From Bacillus methanolicus PB1 (GTDB lineage Bacteria; Bacillota; Bacilli; Bacillales; Cytobacillaceae): DNA of 64,000 nt. The notes beneath the pieces are model-generated. The model was not told the origin of the DNA. It saw nothing but the letters and a program-made list of their open reading frames with translations, and ran no database searches. Below are positions 19,892-27,751 of the stretch, one piece after another. The stretch is from the NCBI RefSeq assembly GCF_000262755.1, contig NZ_AFEU01000002.1, forward strand, positions 558,001 through 622,000. The letters run 5' to 3'. Positions within the stretch are counted from its first letter, which is position 1; each line of letters opens with the position of its first letter. A program made the position numbers and the translations under genes.

Positions 19892-20893
19892 ATGAGAGAG
19901 GAAGATAAGAAACGAACTTCTCAAGATTCAAGTTTAAAACGCTTCTTTAGACAGCGTTGGGTATTTCCGGCCATTTATATTGCAAGCGCAGCAATCATTC
20001 TAACAGGGGTCCTTTGGTATCAAAATGCAGACAACAATGCGAATTCTGACAAATTTGATTATGAATCAACAGATATCGCAGGCAAAAAGCATAATGATCA
20101 GCCAGCTGTTGAAGTAAACCGTTCATTGGAAAATTTCGTCATGCCGGTAATGGATCCGGATTCTGCCGTCATTCAAAAACAATTCTATGATTTTGACGGC
20201 AAAAAAGAAGAGCAAGAAGCCGCTCTTGTATTCTACGATAATGAGTATCATCCAAACACAGGTATTGACATTACAATGAAAAACGGTGAAACATTTGATG
20301 TTGTCGCATCATTAAGCGGAACCGTGACGAAAGTTGAAGAAGATCAGTTATTGGGAAATGTCATTGAAATTGAGCATGACAAAGGAATTGTAACACAATA
20401 TCAATCCGTTAAGGACATTAATGTTGAGGTTGGCGATAAAGTAGAACAAGGACAAGCTCTTGCAAAGGCTGGACAAAGCTTGTTTAACCAAGAAGCGGGA
20501 GTGCATGTGCACTTTGAAATTCGTAAAGATAATGTAGCTGTGAATCCAATGGACTATTTTAACAAACCGTTAAGTGCATTACAGGAAGAAAAAGCTTCTG
20601 AAAGCAGTGAAGTTACAGAAGAAAATCCTGCTGATGAACAAGGTGCTGTAGAAGAAGAGAAATCTTCTGATGAACAAGGCGCTACTGAGGGGAGTGGAGC
20701 CGAAGAAGACGGCGATGCTTCTAATAGTAACGGTACTGAGTCTGAAAAAGACAATTCCGGACAAAAGGAAGATAGCAGCACCGGAAATGAAACTGGTGAT
20801 GAGCATTCAAGTGACCATAATCAAGGAGATGACCAATCACCTGAGTCTGATTCAGGCTCATCCGATGCCTCTCTAAATAGTGTAAACTCATAA
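19892..20893 (+). CDS. spoIIQ: Stage II sporulation protein Q (degenerate M23/LytM domain)
   Basis: Forespore membrane protein that pairs with mother-cell SpoIIIAH to form the channel between compartments. The 333 residues have an N-terminal cytoplasmic tail, one membrane helix (WVFPAIYIASAAIILTGVLW, about 23-42) and a LytM-like domain (about 105-225). A Glu/Ser/Asp-rich, low-complexity tail follows (about 230-333). The zinc motif HxxxD is altered to Asn122-x3-Asp126 (NTGID) while HVHFE (His205, His207) remains, so the endopeptidase is probably inactive, as in B. subtilis SpoIIQ. ATG 19892 follows GAGGTGATGAAA and matches the family N-terminus MREE. Confidence 0.95.
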   Translation: MREEDKKRTSQDSSLKRFFRQRWVFPAIYIASAAIILTGVLWYQNADNNANSDKFDYESTDIAGKKHNDQPAVEVNRSLENFVMPVMDPDSAVIQKQFYDFDGKKEEQEAALVFYDNEYHPNTGIDITMKNGETFDVVASLSGTVTKVEEDQLLGNVIEIEHDKGIVTQYQSVKDINVEVGDKVEQGQALAKAGQSLFNQEAGVHVHFEIRKDNVAVNPMDYFNKPLSALQEEKASESSEVTEENPADEQGAVEEEKSSDEQGATEGSGAEEDGDASNSNGTESEKDNSGQKEDSSTGNETGDEHSSDHNQGDDQSPESDSGSSDASLNSVNS

Positions 20894-20913
20894 TCATATT
20901 CCCCGGAACCTTG

Positions 20914-20937
20914 AAAACCCGCCCAGGCGGGTTTTTT
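20914..20937 (+). terminator. Terminator of spoIIQ
   Basis: AAAACCCGCC-CA-GGCGGGTTTTTT, 21 bp after the stop codon. Confidence 0.92.
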
Positions 20938-21006
20938 GTATGGACATAGATTACGAGTGAAAAAACACTTCAAACAAACGTTAACTTGAAACGACAAATT
21001 CTTGTT

Positions 21007-21068
21007 GGGGCCTGGCCCTCACCACAGTAAAGCTTTAACGTGTTAATAGAGTGAGGGACAGCGCCCTT
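21007..21068. repeat. Palindromic intergenic element (AACGTGTTAA type)
   Basis: GGGGCCTGGCCCTCAC, then AAAGCTTTAACGTGTTAA, then GTGAGGGacaGCGCCC. The CCCTCAC / GTGAGGG arms enclose the AACGTGTT core, as in the 15.1, 17.85 and 42.2 kb copies. Confidence 0.6.
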
Positions 21069-21485
21069 GGGGGCATGCGCTTCGCAACAGCATAGCAGGG
21101 GGCCTCCCAGTATCAAGGGATCGCTTCGCTTCTTCATTCCACTCCGTTACGCTGGCCAGCTCTTTGCAACTCATAACCACCCCTTTATAAAAAAATTTGC
21201 TTCATTCCTTGTCCCGATTGAGTTTTTCGTGCATATTCCCGTATCCAAGCTAATAAACTGTTACAAACCTTACAAAGAGAGTGTTTGAGGTGAGGAGTCG
21301 TTTGGAAACAACAGGAAAATAGTTGGGGACATGTTTAATCACTGTAAGATCAGAAAGTACATACTTTCTGCCGCACTATGGAGCCTGAAAGGATCTGTTC
21401 GTACGTGCGGAACAGCTGTAGTTCAACTTAGCGAAGCGAGTCTCATTTCACACTTCTCACATCCAATTTAGGGAGGGCGAGTGGT
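21069..21485. other. Gene-free region upstream of spoIIID
   Basis: 417 bp without a convincing gene. A 73-codon open frame (21067-21288) has no binding site and no recognisable features. The region contains the 20-bp palindrome at 21351-21370. Confidence 0.55.
21351..21370. promoter_or_regulatory. 20-bp palindrome upstream of spoIIID
   Basis: CAGAAAGTA-CA-TACTTTCTG, perfect 9-bp arms, about 115 bp before the spoIIID start. It is a plausible operator, but the binding protein is unknown. Confidence 0.4.
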
Positions 21486-21755
21486 GTGCACGATTACATC
21501 AAAGAGAGAACTATCAAGATTGGGAAGTATATCGTGGAGACGAGAAAAACAGTTCGCGTTATCGCGAAGGAGTTTGGCGTATCCAAAAGTACAGTCCATA
21601 AGGATTTAACTGAGAGACTTCCAGAAATCAATCCGGAACTTGCAAATGAAGTAAAAGAAATATTAGATTACCATAAATCAATCCGCCATTTACGGGGCGG
21701 AGAAGCAACGAAACTGAAGTATAAAAAGGAAGAAAAGGAAGAAGAACCAGTTTAA
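21486..21755 (+). CDS. spoIIID: Stage III sporulation transcriptional regulator SpoIIID
   Basis: Mother-cell DNA-binding regulator that activates or represses many sigma-E-dependent genes. The 89-residue protein begins MHDYIKERTIKIGKYI. A helix-turn-helix spans about residues 23-43 (TVRVIAKEFGVSKSTVHKDL), and a basic segment follows at the C-terminus. Start is GTG 21486 after TTTAGGGAGGGCGAG. The neighbour mbl downstream is conserved across bacilli. Confidence 0.97.
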   Translation: MHDYIKERTIKIGKYIVETRKTVRVIAKEFGVSKSTVHKDLTERLPEINPELANEVKEILDYHKSIRHLRGGEATKLKYKKEEKEEEPV

Positions 21756-21793
21756 TAAAGCGAAAAACTCATAAACGAAAATCCGGAACATGA

Positions 21794-21843
21794 GACGTGC
21801 CCCCCGAAGAAAGCATATTGCCTTCGGTATGGCACGTTTTTTT
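21794..21843 (+). terminator. Terminator of spoIIID
   Basis: GACGTGCC / GGCACGTT outer stem with an inner CCGAAG / CTTCGG pairing, followed by T8. Confidence 0.88.
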
Positions 21844-21855
21844 CATTTTAGTAAA

Positions 21856-22156
21856 TGGCTTATAAAATCCTCAAAGAGGGCTAGTAAACGGCAAATTTAT
21901 CTAATAAAATAGTAAAAGCGGCTCTTAAAAAGTGGCTTATAAAACGATAAGAGCGGCTTATAAATCTTAAAAATGACTCTTAAAATGGTAAAAGCGGTTC
22001 ATAAATCTTGAAAAGTGGCTTATAAAACTGTAAAAACGGCTCATAAATCTTAGAAAGCGGCTCATAAAATGGTAAAAGCAGCTCATAAATTTTAAAAAGC
22101 AGCTCAAAAAATGGCAAAAGCCGCTCATAAATGCTCAAAATTGGCGCATAAAACAG
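21856..22156. repeat. About 21-bp degenerate tandem array, GGCTCATAAA type (locus 4, inverted)
   Basis: About 14 units built on GGCTCATAAA, the reverse complement of TTTATGAGCC. From about 22015 the step is 21 bp and units alternate between tails of the type TCTTAGAAA and ATGGTAAAA, giving a 42-bp higher-order dimer. Earlier units are more degenerate (GGCTTATAAA, GGCTCTTAAA). The array fills the space between the spoIIID terminator and the mbl leader. Confidence 0.8.
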
Positions 22157-22208
22157 TCTAAATATTCTCCCGCAACTCTATTTTAGGAAAATTTACATTG
22201 TTTTTCTG

Positions 22209-22246
22209 ACAATAAGTTACTCTTTTTTTCCTTATTGTGATAAAAT
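22209..22246 (+). promoter_or_regulatory. Inverted repeat and possible promoter upstream of mbl
   Basis: ACAATAAG (22209-22216) and CTTATTGT (22231-22238) are perfect inverted 8-mers, directly followed by TAAAAT, a possible -10 element. No good -35 is obvious. The leader to mbl would then be about 180 nt. Confidence 0.35.
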
Positions 22247-22431
22247 AAACTATTAGGAAAGAACCTGGTTCGTTTTACAAAAGTTGGTCGGCGATTAAGA
22301 AGCGGTACATAATCATCAGTTCTTGCAGGGGGATTGATTTCGTGGGAGAGCTATGGACGTGTTCTTGAGAGCCGCAGCTGGCGAAATAAGCATACACTTT
22401 ACGCTGCGTCTTAAGGAGGAAAGGAAAAGGA

Positions 22432-23433
22432 ATGTTTGCAAGGGATATAGGAATCGACTTAGGAACGGCCAACGTGCTGATCCACGTAAAAGGCCGTGGA
22501 ATTGTACTAAATGAGCCATCCGTTGTGGCGATTGATAAAAATACAAATAAAGTTCTTGCGGTAGGAGAAGAAGCGCGCAGAATGGTCGGACGTACACCTG
22601 GAAACATCACCGCGATCCGGCCGTTAAAAGATGGCGTAATTGCTGATTTTGATGTAACAGAAGCGATGCTGAAACATTTTATTAATAAGCTCAACGTAAA
22701 AGGGTTTTTATCAAAACCGCGCATTCTGATTTGCTGTCCGACAAACATTACAAGCGTTGAGCAAAAAGCGATTCGAGAAGCAGCTGAAAAAAGCGGCGGC
22801 AAAAAAGTTTACTTGGAAGAAGAGCCGAAAGTAGCTGCAATCGGCGCTGGCATGGACATTTTTCAGCCAAGCGGAAACATGGTCGTCGATATCGGAGGCG
22901 GGACAACCGATATTGCCGTTTTATCAATGGGAGATATTGTAACTTCCTCCTCCATTAAAATGGCAGGGGACAAGTTTGACATAGAAATATTAAATTATAT
23001 TAAGAAAGAATATAAACTTCTAATTGGAGAACGTACTTCAGAAGATATTAAAGTGAAGATTGGAACTGTTTTTCCTGGTTCACGCAACGAGGAAATAGAT
23101 ATCCGCGGCCGCGATATGGTAACAGGATTGCCTAGGACTATTACAGTCCGTTCAGATGAAATTGAACAGGCACTGCGTGAATCTGTTTCCGTTATAGTTC
23201 AGACAGCCAAAAGTGTCCTTGAACGTACACCGCCGGAACTTTCTGCCGACATTATCGACCGCGGCGTTATTTTAACCGGGGGAGGCGCACTTCTGCACGG
23301 AATTGATATGCTTCTGGCAGAAGAATTAAAAGTACCGGTATTGATTGCGGAAAATCCAATGGATTGTGTAGCAGTCGGTACAGGAATCATGCTTGATAAC
23401 ATAGACCGTATTCCAAAAAGAAGATTCGGTTAA
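22432..23433 (+). CDS. mbl: Actin-like rod-shape protein Mbl
   Basis: MreB paralogue that polymerises under the membrane and guides lateral-wall synthesis. The 333 residues contain the actin-type nucleotide fold: phosphate-1 DIGIDLGTANVL near the N-terminus, ICCPTNITSVEQKAIREA, phosphate-2 VVDIGGGTTDIAVLSMG, and the adenosine motif ILTGGGALLHGID. The C-terminus RIPKRRFG fits Mbl. AAGGAGGAAAGGAAAAGG precedes ATG 22432. The spoIIID-mbl-flhO-flhP order is conserved with B. subtilis. Confidence 0.96.
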   Translation: MFARDIGIDLGTANVLIHVKGRGIVLNEPSVVAIDKNTNKVLAVGEEARRMVGRTPGNITAIRPLKDGVIADFDVTEAMLKHFINKLNVKGFLSKPRILICCPTNITSVEQKAIREAAEKSGGKKVYLEEEPKVAAIGAGMDIFQPSGNMVVDIGGGTTDIAVLSMGDIVTSSSIKMAGDKFDIEILNYIKKEYKLLIGERTSEDIKVKIGTVFPGSRNEEIDIRGRDMVTGLPRTITVRSDEIEQALRESVSVIVQTAKSVLERTPPELSADIIDRGVILTGGGALLHGIDMLLAEELKVPVLIAENPMDCVAVGTGIMLDNIDRIPKRRFG

Positions 23434-23617
23434 TAGAATTAGTCTGTCGTTTGAGAAGAACAAACTTCAAAAAGCGGCAGTTTTTTTTTCTATATTAAAA
23501 CCGCCCCCATTTTTTCAATATTTGACTTTTTTTTGCAAAAAAATATGTTCCTTCGCCAAAAATTTTTTATAATAAAAAGTAAGTACAAAAGTGCGGTTTT
23601 GAAAATGAGGTGGAACA

Positions 23618-24457
23618 ATGTTTAAAGGGTTTTACACGGTTGCGTCCGGAATGATTTCACAGCAGCGAAAAACGGAAATGCTGGCAAATAACATGGCCAA
23701 TGCCAATACACCGGGTTTCAAGGCGGACCAATCATCAATGAGGGCGTTTCCGGAAATGTTGCTGCAGCGGTTCGATCAGCGAAAAATTCCGACAGAGAAT
23801 GGCTTAAAACTTCCATTTAATACACCGGTCGGACCAATTAATACCGGTGTTTACATGCAAGAAGCAATTCCTAAGTTTATTCAAGGCGATCTTCGCGAAA
23901 CGGAATTACATACAGATGTTGCCCTTATTGACATCAATATTCCGGCAAATGAGGAAAACGGCTTAAAGGGCACGGTTCTATTCACGGTGCAGCATCCGAA
24001 CGGGGATGTCCGCTATACACGGAATGGAAATTTTACAGTGGATGGAGAGGGCTTTTTAACAACAGCTGGCGGCTTGTATGTTTTAAACGAGCGGGGAGGC
24101 CGCATTCAGCTTTCCGGCGATAAGTTTACAATTAATAGCAGAGGTGTATTAACAGGAGAAAATGGCGAAACGGCAAGGCTGGGGATCGGGTTTGCGGAAA
24201 ATCCCCAACGGTTGATAAAAGAAGGCGACGGTCTTTTCCGGACAGAAGACGGAAATGAGCTTCCCAATGCTTATAACGCAGATGGAGTGCAGTTTACTGT
24301 TCAGCAAGGGTTTCTGGAGCGCTCAAATGTTGATGCGGCAAAAACGATGACAGATATGCTGACTGCATACCGCGCGTTTGAAGCCAACCAGAAAGTCCTT
24401 CAAGCTTACGACCGCAGCATGGAAAAAGCAGCAAATGACATTGGCCGCATAGGCTAA
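23618..24457 (+). CDS. flhO: Flagellar hook-basal body (rod) protein FlhO
   Basis: Rod component of the flagellar basal body, of the FlgF/FlgG/FlgE family. The 279 residues start MFKGFYTVASGMISQQRKTE and carry the rod signature MLANNMANANTPGFKAD. A central D1-like domain follows (NGDVRYTRNGNFTVDGEGFL). The C-terminal helix (SNVDAAKTMTDMLTAYRAFE..NQKVLQAYDRSMEKAANDIG) assembles with the N-terminal helix. GAGGTGG lies before ATG 23618. Confidence 0.93.
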   Translation: MFKGFYTVASGMISQQRKTEMLANNMANANTPGFKADQSSMRAFPEMLLQRFDQRKIPTENGLKLPFNTPVGPINTGVYMQEAIPKFIQGDLRETELHTDVALIDINIPANEENGLKGTVLFTVQHPNGDVRYTRNGNFTVDGEGFLTTAGGLYVLNERGGRIQLSGDKFTINSRGVLTGENGETARLGIGFAENPQRLIKEGDGLFRTEDGNELPNAYNADGVQFTVQQGFLERSNVDAAKTMTDMLTAYRAFEANQKVLQAYDRSMEKAANDIGRIG

Positions 24458-24496
24458 ACCCATTGAAATATTTCTTTTGAGGATAGAATCTGAAGA

Positions 24497-24800
24497 GGAA
24501 AAAGGTGAAACCCGTAAAGAATTTTTTGCATTTTTTACACATGCGGGGAATCAAAAACAGGTTTTACACGTAAAGAGAATGTTTGCATTATCGACATAGG
24601 TTATGGATCAAAAACAGTCGGTACCCATAAAAGGAATTTTTGCACTGTGACTCAGACTGGGAAATAAAAGACAGGTGGTACCGGTAAAAAAATTTTTGCA
24701 TTTTCGACACAGTCTGGGAACCAAAAACAGGTGGTACCTGAAAAAATTTTTTTGGACCACAGGTTAGTAATCAAAAAAAGTGATACCCGTAAAGGGGGAT
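24497..24800 (+). repeat. Six-copy, about 57-bp tandem repeat between flhO and flhP
   Basis: Imperfect units begin near 24497, 24553, 24610, 24666, 24723 and 24773 (steps 56, 57, 56, 57, 50). The pattern is CAAAAACAGGTGGTACCCGT, then AAAAGAATTTTTGCA, then a TTCGACACAGTCTGGGAA-like end. The final partial copy supplies the GTACCCGTAAAGGGGGAT sequence that is the flhP ribosome binding site. No gene lies in this 349-bp gap. Confidence 0.8.
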
Positions 24801-24806
24801 TTTAGT

Positions 24807-25649
24807 ATGAATAGAACAATGATCACGACGACAAACACGCTTGCACAGCTGCAAAAACAAATGGATATTATCAGCAACAACCTGGCAAACATAGATACAA
24901 CCGGTTATAAAAGAAGAGAAGCAACGTTCACGGATCTGCTTTTTCAGGAGTACCGCAATCAGGCAAATGCAAACGAAGAGCAGAATCGGCTGACACCGGC
25001 CGGAATCCGGCAGGGGACGGGTGCAAGGCTTTCCCAATCACAGATCATTATGAAACAGGGAAATTTAAAAACAACTGACCGCAAGCTCGACGCTGCTTTT
25101 ACAAAAGAAGGCCAATACTTCCGGGTTCTTATTCAAAATGAAGACGGCTCATCCATCCATTTAACACGCGACGGTTCTTTTCATTTAACACCTATTTCTG
25201 AAAGTGAAATGATGCTTGTGACAGGGGACGGATATTCCATCTTAGATGAAAACAATAACCCGATTTATATAACAGGAGATGCAAAAGGCTATACTATTAC
25301 AGAAAATGGACAGCTCATTGTTGAAAAAACAAATGGGACAAGACAAATTGTTAATCTTGGTGTCAGCCTTGTGAAAAAACCGCAATTTTTGGAGCAAAAA
25401 GGAGCAAACCTTTTAGGGCTGCCGGAAAACTTTGCCGAGCTTGGAGTTCCGGAACAGGATATTTTTACACAATTAAACGGGCCGCTCCGGGCGCAAATTG
25501 CCATGAAGCAAGGCGTTCTGGAACAGTCAAATGTGGATTTGCCGAAAGAAATGACCGAACTGATTAATGTTCAGCGCTCTTATCAATTCCAGGCAAGATC
25601 AATTACGATAGCAGATCAAATGATGGGATTAGTGAACGGAATTCGTTAA
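24807..25649 (+). CDS. flhP: Flagellar hook-basal body (rod) protein FlhP
   Basis: Second rod protein, paralogue of FlhO. The 280 residues begin MNRTMITTTNTLAQLQKQMD and carry IISNNLANIDTTGYKRREAT. The C-terminal SNVDLPKEMTELINVQRSYQ segment is followed by FQARSITIADQMMGLVNGIR. ATG 24807 has AAAGGGGGAT 7 nt upstream. An in-frame GTG at 24780 lies in the tandem repeat and is less likely. Confidence 0.92.
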   Translation: MNRTMITTTNTLAQLQKQMDIISNNLANIDTTGYKRREATFTDLLFQEYRNQANANEEQNRLTPAGIRQGTGARLSQSQIIMKQGNLKTTDRKLDAAFTKEGQYFRVLIQNEDGSSIHLTRDGSFHLTPISESEMMLVTGDGYSILDENNNPIYITGDAKGYTITENGQLIVEKTNGTRQIVNLGVSLVKKPQFLEQKGANLLGLPENFAELGVPEQDIFTQLNGPLRAQIAMKQGVLEQSNVDLPKEMTELINVQRSYQFQARSITIADQMMGLVNGIR

Positions 25650-25664
25650 AAGGGGTATACAGCA

Positions 25665-25946
25665 ATGTCTATAAACAACAATAACCAAGCAGAAGTCCGA
25701 ACTCGAGAACAAATAAAGACAGCGAAAAATGAGCAGCAAGAACAAACAAAGGAAAAAAGAGAGCGGATCCGTGTCCGGCTAATTCCGATTTGGCTGCGGG
25801 TTATCATTGTTGCTTTATTAATCGTAGTAAGCGCTGTTGCCGGGGCAATATTCGGATACGCGGTACTTGGGAACGGCAAGGCCACAGAAGTTTTTCAAAA
25901 ATCAACGTGGACTCATATATACGATCTCATTTATAAAGAAAAATGA
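25665..25946 (+). CDS. EpuA-like small membrane protein (annotated DNA-directed RNA polymerase subunit beta in relatives)
   Basis: 93 residues: a charged N-terminal half ([20 protein letters not shown]), then [20 protein letters not shown] and one transmembrane helix with a glycine-rich end ([13 protein letters not shown]), then a short tail ending [11 protein letters not shown]. This matches the EpuA family (PF11772), often mislabelled as an RNA polymerase beta subunit. It is a membrane protein of unknown function, commonly placed after flhP and before fabZ in bacilli. Starts 15 bp after flhP. Confidence 0.75.
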   Translation: MSINNNNQAEVRTREQIKTAKNEQQEQTKEKRERIRVRLIPIWLRVIIVALLIVVSAVAGAIFGYAVLGNGKATEVFQKSTWTHIYDLIYKEK

Positions 25947-25991
25947 AAAAAGTAAAGGAAGGGCAAATAATCTGGACTCATTGTTGCACGT

Positions 25992-26098
25992 GCTGAGTCA
26001 TAAGGGTCTGACTCCCTCCAACATTGACATATATAGAATGGTTTGTTTGTCTATATGTTGTATTGGAGGGGTCGGACCCTTTGTTTTTTTACTCAGCC
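25992..26098. repeat. MITE-like palindromic element with GCTGAGT ends
   Basis: Arms GCTGAGTCATAAGGGTCTGA and GGTCGGACCC..TTACTCAGC enclose the inner inverted repeat CCTCCAACATTGACATATAT / TCTATATGTTGTATTGGAGG. Same architecture as 45384-45475 and as the 19.1 and 27.8 kb copies. Confidence 0.75.
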
Positions 26099-26190
26099 TC
26101 CTGAAACGTTCGGACTGTAAAAACCCTTCCTTTTTGTTTGCGGTTTTGTATAAAATAATATTATACCTAATATTAAGAGGAGGTACTAAA

Positions 26191-26625
26191 ATGCTCGATA
26201 TTACAGAAATTAAAGAAATCATTCCACACCGATATCCATTTTTGCTTGTTGATAAAATTCTTGAAATCGAAGAAGGGAAAAAAGCGGTTGGCATAAAAAA
26301 TGTTACGGCTAACGAGGAATTTTTTAACGGTCATTTTCCTGATTATCCTGTTATGCCGGGAGTGCTGATCGTTGAAGCGCTTGCACAGGTAGGAGCAGTT
26401 GCCATGCTCAAAAAAGAAGAAAACCGGGGACGGCTTGCTTTTTTCACTGGAATCGATAACTGCCGTTTTAGAAGGCAAGTAAAGCCTGGTGACCAGCTAC
26501 GCTTAGAAGTGGAAATGGTCCGCGTGCGCGGTGCAATCGGCAAAGGCAAAGGCGTTGCAACCGTTGAAGGCGAAATTGTATGTGAAACAGAAATTAGCTT
26601 TGCGCTCGGGGAGAAAAAAGAGTAA
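26191..26625 (+). CDS. fabZ: 3-hydroxyacyl-[acyl-carrier-protein] dehydratase FabZ
   Basis: Dehydrates beta-hydroxyacyl-ACP in fatty acid elongation, cytoplasmic hot-dog-fold enzyme. The 144 residues include [14 protein letters not shown] and the catalytic His48 and Glu62 in [23 protein letters not shown] 26191 follows AAGAGGAGGTACTAAA and gives the typical length. The open frame continues far upstream into the MITE-like element, but that extension is not coding. Confidence 0.96.
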   Translation: MLDITEIKEIIPHRYPFLLVDKILEIEEGKKAVGIKNVTANEEFFNGHFPDYPVMPGVLIVEALAQVGAVAMLKKEENRGRLAFFTGIDNCRFRRQVKPGDQLRLEVEMVRVRGAIGKGKGVATVEGEIVCETEISFALGEKKE

Positions 26626-26637
26626 GGCGCTTCACCC

Positions 26638-26673
26638 GGGGCCAGACCCCTACTTTAGTAGGGGCCAGACCCC
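26638..26673. repeat. Compact palindromic element / probable terminator after fabZ
   Basis: GGGGCCAGACCCCTAC-TTTA-GTAGGGGCCAGACCCC, a stem of about 16 bp 12 bp after the fabZ stop. It is nearly identical in design to 47042-47084. Confidence 0.8.
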
Positions 26674-26791
26674 AAAAAGACCACAAAAAAATTTCCTTTC
26701 CTATGCAAGGTTTTCTGGATTTTGGGCAAGATAAATCTAGACCCGATACATAAGGTCAAAAGAAACTAACATTGGAAAGGAGCTTTTATTT

Positions 26792-27115
26792 ATGAAGAGA
26801 AAGCTTTTACTGTTAATCGGAGGATCTATCCTTTCTGCCATTCTATTCGCAGGATGCAACGTCAATGATGATCAGAACCCGCCTCCGGAGGATGACGTGG
26901 ATGTAGAAAATCCGGCTGATAACAACAATAATGGCAATATTGGCGATGACGACAATGGCATTATTGATGACAACGACAACGGTGGAATGAATGGAAATGG
27001 GGACAACAACGATAACGGCGGTGTGGACCCGGCGGAGGATGATAACACTCCAGGTGAAGAGCCTCTAGTCGAAGATCCAAAAGATTTAAATGATGAAGAT
27101 AACAAAGACGAATAA
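26792..27115 (+). CDS. Acidic Asn/Asp/Gly-rich lipoprotein, function unknown
   Basis: 107 residues. A lipoprotein signal (LLLIGGSILSAILFAGC) places Cys22 as the lipidated residue. The mature part is almost entirely low-complexity (EDDVDVENPADNNNNGN, then repeats of GDDDNG / DNDNGG), very acidic and probably disordered. GGAAAGGAGC lies upstream of ATG 26792. It has no catalytic motif; it might act as a surface spacer or bind divalent cations, which is speculation. Confidence 0.7.
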   Translation: MKRKLLLLIGGSILSAILFAGCNVNDDQNPPPEDDVDVENPADNNNNGNIGDDDNGIIDDNDNGGMNGNGDNNDNGGVDPAEDDNTPGEEPLVEDPKDLNDEDNKDE

Positions 27116-27180
27116 GGTGAAAAAGGATAGGAGACCATCCAAGTCAAGTATACAATGATAAAAAAAGGATACTAATTTGC

Positions 27181-27213
27181 GGCCTTTTCTCGGTGTTTAA
27201 TCGGGGAAAGGCC
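27181..27213 (-). terminator. Hairpin between lipoprotein gene and coiled-coil gene
   Basis: GGCCTTTTCTCGG pairs with CGGGGAAAGGCC around an 8-base loop. A U-tract is lacking on both strands close to the stem, so termination is only possible, not certain. It lies between convergent genes. Confidence 0.4.
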
Positions 27214-27218
27214 ATTGC

Positions 27219-27680
27219 TTATAATACATCAAGGTGTCTTTTAATTTTCGTAATTTCCCTTTCATTTCTGACCGCCTTTTCCCAAATATGATCTTGATCA
27301 GCTAACAGCGAATCAATCTTTTCATCGATTTTATTAAAGCGAATCTCATTTTCCTTGCGAATTTCTGCTTGCTCGGCAATTATGCCCTGCATTGTGTTTT
27401 CCATAGTTTGCATTCTGTCTTCTAGGCCCTGCATCCTGTCTTCCAGGCCCTGCATCCTGTTTTCCAGACCCTGCATCCTGTCTTCCAGACCTTGCATTCT
27501 GTTTTCCAGGCCCTGCATTCTGTTTTCCAGACCTTGAATCCTGTCTTCCAAGCCCTGAAACCTGTTTTCGAGACCTTGCAATCGGTTTTCCATACTTTGC
27601 TGTATACTATTCGTTTTACCAACCATAGCAATAATACTTGTCAGCATTTCTTCAATTCTATCTAATCGGTCTTCTTTCAT
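27219..27680 (-). CDS. Heptad-repeat coiled-coil protein, function unknown
   Basis: 153 residues, wholly helical by composition. After a start module (RIEEMLTSIIAMVGKTN), about ten near-identical heptads of the form MQGLENR / MQGLEDR run from about residue 32 to 100. The tail is AEIRKENEIRFNKIDEKIDS..NEREITKIKRHLDVL. Each heptad is encoded by a 21-bp DNA repeat, so copy number could change by slippage. AGGAGGTG precedes ATG 27680. The start module resembles that of the small protein at 28972. Cytoplasmic or nucleoid-associated role cannot be told from sequence. Confidence 0.75.
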   Translation of the reverse strand: MKEDRLDRIEEMLTSIIAMVGKTNSIQQSMENRLQGLENRFQGLEDRIQGLENRMQGLENRMQGLEDRMQGLENRMQGLEDRMQGLEDRMQTMENTMQGIIAEQAEIRKENEIRFNKIDEKIDSLLADQDHIWEKAVRNEREITKIKRHLDVL

Positions 27681-27751
27681 GTCATTTCACCTCCTTCTAC
27701 AATATCTTACATTCTTTAAATAAAAAATTCTATATTAGAATGCAAAAAATG

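Noticed and set aside
21067-21288. 73-codon open frame before spoIIID
   Set aside because: No ribosome binding site, odd composition (Cys, His, Pro, Phe) and partial overlap with a repeat element.
26531-26734. Frame overlapping the fabZ end
   Set aside because: Shadow of fabZ in another frame that continues into a palindromic repeat.
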